From the NCBI GenBank assembly GCA_024413875.1, contig JAKSVY010000003.1, positions 1-44,589 of the forward strand: 44,589 nt of DNA, written 5' to 3'. Positions 40,272 to 44,589 of this stretch are shown in pieces. This stretch comes from Bacilli bacterium. GTDB lineage: Bacteria; Bacillota_I; Bacilli_A; RFN20; CAG-826. A program made the position numbers and the translations under genes. How positions within the stretch are numbered: the stretch's first letter is position 1; each line of letters begins with the position of its first letter. The notes under the pieces were generated by a model that worked only from the letters and a program-made list of their open reading frames with translations, had not been told where the DNA came from and made no database searches.

Positions 40272-40691
40272 ATGGAAAAACTAATCAAATTTAACGAACT
40301 AAAAGAAGACGCAATCGAATTACGATTAAGTGTTTTTTGCGATGAACAAGGTATTGATAAAAAAGAAGAACTAACAGGTGATGATGTTTTATTTACTCAC
40401 TTCTATTTATACATTGATGACGTTTTAGTAAGCTACGCTCGTGCAAGAGAAATAGATAACTATTATCTTGTTGGTAGGGTAGTAACAAAAAGAGAATATC
40501 GTAACAAAGGATATTCAAGTAAAATCTTTAAATTCATTGAAGAAATGGCGTTAAATGAAGGAATCAATACGATTAAACTACACGCTCAAGATGTATCGTT
40601 AGACTATTATCTAAAGCTAGGATTTAAGATAACATCAGAACAATATATCGAAGCAGGTGTTGAACATCATAATGTTGAAAAATCTTTGTAA
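40272..40691 (+). CDS. GNAT-family N-acetyltransferase (ElaA-like)
   Basis: A 139-residue acetyl-CoA-dependent acyltransferase. The ElaA-like start LRLSVFCDEQGIDKKEELTGDD, the acetyl-CoA loop VVTKREYRNKGYSSKIF (R/Q-x-x-G-x-A/S type) and the C-terminal DYYLKLGFKI and EAGVEHHNVEK are all visible. The substrate is unknown. It begins 19 nt after ATPase 2 and has only a weak ribosome site, so it may be the second gene of that transcript. Confidence 0.88.
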   Translation: MEKLIKFNELKEDAIELRLSVFCDEQGIDKKEELTGDDVLFTHFYLYIDDVLVSYARAREIDNYYLVGRVVTKREYRNKGYSSKIFKFIEEMALNEGINTIKLHAQDVSLDYYLKLGFKITSEQYIEAGVEHHNVEKSL

Positions 40692-40725
40692 TATTATTGC
40701 TATATATTTCTGACTCGCCTTAGTT

Positions 40726-42036
40726 TTAAAAAATATCAACTTTTTGTAATAAGAAATCCTGTAAACCGAGAATTAATACCCCATCATCTGTTTTCCATGG
40801 GATAATATTATCTCTTACAATAATTATTTTCTTAAATGAATTCTTTATTTTGTTTAACGATCTGCTCTCTTGCTTTGTTTTTTGAATATCAGGAAGCTCA
40901 AAAGCTGATTGAATATAAACTTGGTCATAACCAGAATTAACAACAAAATCTACTTCCAATTGTTTTTTAATGCTGTTCCCATTTTCATTTAAGTCATAGG
41001 TGTCAACAATTCCTATATCAACACTATATCCACGACTTATTAATTCATTATATATAATGTTTTCCATTATGTGTGTTGGTTCTTGCTGCCTAAAATTTAT
41101 CCGTGCATTTCTTAAACCTAAATCAGTAAAATAGTATTTATAAATAGCCTTTAAATATTTCTTTCCTTTTATATCATATCTTGTTGCTTTGCTTATCAAA
41201 AAGGAATCTTCCATATAGCTAATGTGCTTATTAATGGTGTTATGATCATACGTTGTCTTAATCTCACTTTTAAATGAGTTTTCTAACTTTGCAGTGTTTG
41301 TGTATGAACCAATCGATGAAGATAAAATATCTATTAATTTTTCAAATGAATCTTTATTTGCTATATTGTTTCGTTCATAAATATCTTTAAGATAAATTTC
41401 ATCAAATAAACTTTTAAGATAACTCATTTTTTGCTCTTTTTTATTATAAGTTAAAACCAAGGGCATTCCGCCGAATGTTGAGTATTGTTGGTAAGCTTCG
41501 TCAAATGTTAGATTCGCATTTTCGAAGCATTCTTTAAAAGTTAATGGATAAACCTTTATTTGATCTCCCCTTCCTCTAAATTCGGTAACAATATCAGAAG
41601 ATAACATTTTGGAATTACTTCCGGTTACGTATACATCTAGGTTTTCGTATCTAAGAAAACCATTCAATGTACCAACAAAATTATCAAGTAATTGTATCTC
41701 ATCTAATAATAGATAAAAGAAATCATCATCATTAGTGAGATCTTTAATATAAGATCTAAATTTTTTGGAATTTACAGTATAGCATTTTTTGTTTTTGCTA
41801 TAGATTTTAGTTGGTTCTTCTGGATAATATTTGTCTAACTTTTCTATATCATCATCGAAGTCAAAAGCAAATTTTATAATGTTCTCACTCTTAACATTAT
41901 TTGAAAGCAAATAATTATAAAAAATATTGTTAACAAGATATGATTTCCCGCTTCTTCTTAATCCTGTAATTATCTTTATAAGCCCATTGTGCTTTCTATC
42001 AATTATTTCTTGTAAATATTTATCTCTTTTTATCAT
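40726..42036 (-). CDS. AAA/DUF4143 ATPase 3
   Basis: A 436-residue paralogue of ATPase 1: KRDKYLQEIIDRKHNGLI precedes Walker A GLRRSGKS (about 25-32), then LLLDEIQLLDNFVGTLNGFL and VTGSNSKMLSSDIVTEFRGRG. The DUF4143 half has TFKECF, FGGMPLV and a C-terminal LEVDFVVNSGYDQVYIQSAF with PD-(D/E)XK-like acidic residues. I start at ATG 42036 because AAGGTGA lies 6-12 nt upstream and the conserved domain begins there. Its upstream repeats are unrelated in sequence to those of ATPase 1. Confidence 0.9.
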   Translation of the reverse strand: MIKRDKYLQEIIDRKHNGLIKIITGLRRSGKSYLVNNIFYNYLLSNNVKSENIIKFAFDFDDDIEKLDKYYPEEPTKIYSKNKKCYTVNSKKFRSYIKDLTNDDDFFYLLLDEIQLLDNFVGTLNGFLRYENLDVYVTGSNSKMLSSDIVTEFRGRGDQIKVYPLTFKECFENANLTFDEAYQQYSTFGGMPLVLTYNKKEQKMSYLKSLFDEIYLKDIYERNNIANKDSFEKLIDILSSSIGSYTNTAKLENSFKSEIKTTYDHNTINKHISYMEDSFLISKATRYDIKGKKYLKAIYKYYFTDLGLRNARINFRQQEPTHIMENIIYNELISRGYSVDIGIVDTYDLNENGNSIKKQLEVDFVVNSGYDQVYIQSAFELPDIQKTKQESRSLNKIKNSFKKIIIVRDNIIPWKTDDGVLILGLQDFLLQKVDIF

Positions 42037-42052
42037 ACAATTCACCTTTTTT

Positions 42053-42077
42053 GCAAAATACTGCATTTTCTGTGAAT
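42053..42077 (-). repeat. Repeat copy 1 upstream of ATPase 3
   Basis: 25 nt containing AAAATACTGCATTTT (an inverted repeat with arms AAAAT/ATTTT) and TGTGAAT. 20 of 25 bases match 42129-42153. It lies just upstream of the ribosome site. Confidence 0.75.
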
Positions 42078-42128
42078 ACATTCTATAACTATAATAAAAA
42101 TAATGCAATAAGTGGATTAACAAAAATG

Positions 42129-42153
42129 ACAAAATACTGCAAAATTTGTGAAT
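42129..42153 (-). repeat. Repeat copy 2 upstream of ATPase 3
   Basis: Second copy of the AAAATACTGCA...TGTGAAT motif. The 51 bp between the copies hold AT-rich promoter-like sequence (minus-strand TTGCAT, TATTAT, TATAGA) without an ideal hexamer pair. Confidence 0.75.
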
Positions 42154-42240
42154 GTCGCGATATTTTAAAGTAGGTTATTGTTCTCCCTATTAAATTTTGG
42201 ATACCGTTTGTTAATTATTTGAAATACAATAATTAAAGTT

Positions 42241-43392
42241 ATGGAAAGCACTATTGATAGATTACCTAGTAAAGAAAGACTATCTGGAATCGAATTATTA
42301 AAGATTCTTGCAGTTGTTTTAATTATTGTCTCCCATGTAGTGCAAACACTTAGTACATGGAGAGGTAATGTAATAGGGTACTCTGATTACTATATTAACG
42401 TTAGAACCCCATCTTCAGACCCTATAAGGGTGATATTAACTTTACTTAGATACGCTGGATCATTAGGTAACTATATCTTTTTATGTTGTTCATTCTGGTT
42501 TTTAGTGGATAAAAACACCACAAACACTAAAAAGATATTAAGAATTGTATTAGATGTCTTTACTATATCTGTTTTATGGTTATGTGGAATGTTAATTGGT
42601 TATGGACCAGACAAACTATCATCACAAGATATAATCAAATCACTATTACCATTAAGCCACGCGAATAACTGGTTTATTACAATGTATGTAATATTCGTAT
42701 TTATCAGCCCTCTTTTAAATATCATTATTAATCACATTGATCAAAAGCATCATTTAGCTATCGCATTAGTGTCTTTTGTATGCATATTCGTAGTAGGATA
42801 TTTCCATCACTTTACTATCGCAAATAACTTTACAGGCTGGATAACCGCGTATTTTGTTATCGCATGCTTTAAAAGATATGGCCAAAAAGTATGTAATAGT
42901 ACATTAACAAATGTACTCATACTCTCATTGACATCCATATCATTTATAGGATTTATCTTGATAATGAATGCATATGGATTAAAGAATCCAGATGCTAATG
43001 TTGATTTATTAAAATGGAACAAGAACTATGGAATGTTTGATTTATTAATTGCGTTCTCATTATTGAATCTATTTAATAAGATGAAGTTTAAAAATAAGTT
43101 CATTAACTATATTTCAAGTTTATCTTTATTAGTGTACCTAATTCATGAAAACTTGTTATTTAGAACATATGTAAGACCATATTTCTGGCAGTTGATATAT
43201 AAAACATTCGGATATACATATATCTTAGGATGGGCTGCTATATATGTAGTGGCATTGTTTGCTGCAGCAGTTACTGTAAGTATCATATATAAAGAAACTC
43301 TTTGTAGATTAGTGCATTTAGTAAGTGATTTAATATATAAAGGATTATCGAAAGTATTTAATTTTAAAATTAAAGATCAGAAAACAAACTGA
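42241..43392 (+). CDS. Acyltransferase 3 family membrane protein
   Basis: A 383-residue protein with about ten membrane helices. The family N-terminus is present: RLSGIELLKILAVVLIIVSHV with the catalytic-type His in helix 1, and the later NNWFITMYVIFVFISPLL and SLLVYLIHENLL segments. Such proteins O-acetylate surface polysaccharides, peptidoglycan or antibiotics, using acetyl-CoA from the cytosol; the substrate is not evident. No clear ribosome site precedes ATG 42241. A TACAAT at 42225-42230 would give a very short leader. It stands alone. Confidence 0.9.
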   Translation: MESTIDRLPSKERLSGIELLKILAVVLIIVSHVVQTLSTWRGNVIGYSDYYINVRTPSSDPIRVILTLLRYAGSLGNYIFLCCSFWFLVDKNTTNTKKILRIVLDVFTISVLWLCGMLIGYGPDKLSSQDIIKSLLPLSHANNWFITMYVIFVFISPLLNIIINHIDQKHHLAIALVSFVCIFVVGYFHHFTIANNFTGWITAYFVIACFKRYGQKVCNSTLTNVLILSLTSISFIGFILIMNAYGLKNPDANVDLLKWNKNYGMFDLLIAFSLLNLFNKMKFKNKFINYISSLSLLVYLIHENLLFRTYVRPYFWQLIYKTFGYTYILGWAAIYVVALFAAAVTVSIIYKETLCRLVHLVSDLIYKGLSKVFNFKIKDQKTN

Positions 43393-43412
43393 TAACATGA
43401 AAGGGATTTCCA

Positions 43413-43628
43413 CTGAGAAATATAGTTAAGGCATTTTTATTAATAACTGCAAGTGCAAACAAGGTAAATGACACATCGCTCAAATTTGATAACTAAAAGA
43501 AAGTTAATGATGTTGAAATAAATTCCAAGATTAGAACATATTCTACTGTCTTTATTGGAATGGGTTATGAGTATGAAGACACTGTTGCTGATTTTGGAAA
43601 ACTGTATGCTTTAATTGTGAATGAATAG
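43413..43628 (+). pseudogene. Remnant of a small exported protein or lipoprotein gene
   Basis: In one frame the sequence reads LRNIVKAFLLITASANKVND, a stop (TAA at 43494-43496), then KKVNDVEINSKIRTYSTVFI and onward to ALIVNE and stop at 43628. The start resembles the signal peptide of the lipoprotein at 14093 (NKIVKNLLLVTSAA), but the start codon and lipobox are lost and the frame is broken. No ribosome site. Rest of the 43393-43771 gap holds nothing else I can name except a weak promoter. Confidence 0.5.
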
Positions 43629-43715
43629 AGAATAATAAAATTCTTAAAACGAACAAAAGTATCCACACTTTAATTAGTGGTATTTAAAATATTATTTTAT
43701 AAAGCAATAAAATTA

Positions 43716-43745
43716 TTGCGAAAAAGGAATAAAATCGATTAATAT
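43716..43745 (+). promoter_or_regulatory. Possible promoter of the terminal gene
   Basis: TTGCGA (43716-43721), 18 bp, TAATAT (43740-43745), followed by GGGGGA at 43760-43765 as ribosome site. Confidence 0.5.
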
Positions 43746-43771
43746 TATTCTTGCATATTGGGGGATTTAAT

Positions 43772-44589
43772 ATGGCAGTTTTTAATTGTAAACAATGTGG
43801 TGCTAAACTTAACCTTTTAGGTGGCGAATACATTTTAACTTGTGATTATTGTGGTACCAAACAAACTGTTCAAGGCAATGATGTTTTTGAACTTGATAGA
43901 AACTTTGAAGTTTCAGATGATGATAGGGAAATACTCGATGCCTGGTTTGTTGCTACTGAATTAATGGAAAGTATGTTAATGCGCAGTGAGTTTGGAAGCG
44001 TAATCGATGTATATGATAAAACTACAGAAGAATATGGACGAACCGCTTCATGGAAAGCAGTCTTCTGCGTTGTTATGGCAAACTTACAAATTAGAAAGCC
44101 AGAAGATTTTGCGACATATGATGACTATAATGCTTTAAGCGCAGATGATTTTTGGGATGTCTTAAAAACATTATTTGCGAAAGAGTCTGATGATTCTGAA
44201 GAAAAGAAATATATTTTCTCAATCGATGAAAAGGTTCGCCTTAATTCAAAAATTAAAGCCGTTGTAGATATTAGAGATTTATTGAAAACAGGCTCAACCA
44301 AAGACCTTTTGAAAGCTTCTGAATTAGTCCATACAACTGTATTAAGAGACAATGAAGTGGTCATGTTAATGGAGCAAATTGTCTCAGCTATCTATGATCT
44401 AGGAAAACATGAATTTGATAGAGAAAACTATAAGGACGCTGCCCTTTTCTTTGGGAAATGTCTTAAATACAAAGATGCATTAAAGTATTATGAAACATCC
44501 ACAAACAAACTTAATGGTTCAGATGTTTTAGAATTTGAAGCCGAAAATCAAGAATTGGATGCACAACTCATTCAATTACAAAAAGATTT
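43772..44589 (+). CDS. Zinc-ribbon protein with TPR-like region, truncated by the window end
   Basis: The frame is open from ATG 43772 to the end of the window (272 codons seen). It starts MAVFNCKQCGAKLNLLGGEY and continues LTCDYCGTKQTV: two CxxC pairs forming a zinc ribbon, a common N-terminal module of Bacillota proteins. A helical, acidic middle follows. Near residues 215-240, YKDAALFFGKCLKYKDALKYY looks like a tetratricopeptide-type helix pair. No signal peptide, so cytoplasmic at least at its N-terminus. Function unknown; the C-terminal part is missing from the window. Confidence 0.8.
   Translation, partial: MAVFNCKQCGAKLNLLGGEYILTCDYCGTKQTVQGNDVFELDRNFEVSDDDREILDAWFVATELMESMLMRSEFGSVIDVYDKTTEEYGRTASWKAVFCVVMANLQIRKPEDFATYDDYNALSADDFWDVLKTLFAKESDDSEEKKYIFSIDEKVRLNSKIKAVVDIRDLLKTGSTKDLLKASELVHTTVLRDNEVVMLMEQIVSAIYDLGKHEFDRENYKDAALFFGKCLKYKDALKYYETSTNKLNGSDVLEFEAENQELDAQLIQLQKD

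Noticed and set aside
1..44589. Mycoplasma-type code (TGA as Trp)
   Set aside because: Tryptophans are encoded by TGG and several well-defined genes end in TGA with overlapping starts, so the standard code is used.
1..44589. tRNA or rRNA genes, insertion sequences, prophage genes
   Set aside because: I searched by eye for cloverleaf ends, rRNA-like stretches, transposase and integrase motifs and found none I can support.

Overview
The window is low-GC DNA that uses the standard genetic code: Trp is TGG, and TGA ends genes such as the one stopping at 25776. It has Gram-positive signals: Shine-Dalgarno sites of the AAGGAGG type, TTTACA/TATAAT promoters, and lipoproteins with lipoboxes and no outer-membrane machinery. 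Together with a Na+-pumping oxaloacetate decarboxylase, galacturonate use, a clostripain-type secreted protease and InlB-type surface repeats, this suggests an anaerobic, host-associated Bacillota, probably an uncultured gut Bacilli/Erysipelotrichia-like lineage. That placement is inference; there is no rRNA in the window.

Layout. 1-3.0 kb: the end of an unknown gene, then a secreted C11 protease. 3.0-3.7 kb (minus): a Phd/YefM-PIN toxin-antitoxin pair. 3.7-5.7 kb (minus): two cation exporters (a CaCA exchanger, then MntP) behind a yybP-ykoY Mn2+ riboswitch whose switching can be read from the sequence. 5.8-10 kb: an oxaloacetate decarboxylase operon (alpha, gamma, separate biotin carrier, beta) ending in birA. 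10.0-10.7 kb: an AbiEi/DUF6088-like gene flanked by a duplicate of the birA 3' end. 10.9-18.1 kb: a four-gene lipoprotein operon. 18.2-22.3 kb: a 1330-residue repeat-rich surface protein with a palindromic operator. 23.0-28.5 kb: uxaB-uxaA-uxaC plus an intracellular GH28, which together degrade oligogalacturonides and galacturonate.

From 28.6 kb to the end the DNA becomes an accessory island: three AAA/DUF4143 ATPases, a degenerate Fic protein, a three-gene HipBST kinase toxin-antitoxin operon with three operators, an MqsA-like regulator, an AAA-ATPase/TOPRIM-like pair (candidate defence), an active-type Fic enzyme bounded by 42-nt direct repeats, a GNAT enzyme and an acyltransferase. Glutamate dehydrogenase (gdhA) sits inside it. 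A pseudogene and a truncated zinc-ribbon protein close the window.

The most unusual signal lies in two non-coding gaps, 22.4-22.75 kb and 38.4-38.7 kb. Each holds, on the minus strand, a paralogous 19-21-residue hydrophobic peptide gene overlapped by a leader ORF with a good ribosome site, preceded by a conserved 5' element with a covarying hairpin. Each also has a convergent plus-strand promoter plus terminator whose T-tract abuts the peptide stop codon. This looks like an undescribed type I toxin-antitoxin family with a mok/hok-like leader. A second theme is that each DUF4143 ATPase carries its own unrelated set of repeats around its promoter. A third is that two single-gene cassettes (AbiEi-like, Fic) are bounded by direct repeats whose downstream copy overlaps the stop codon.
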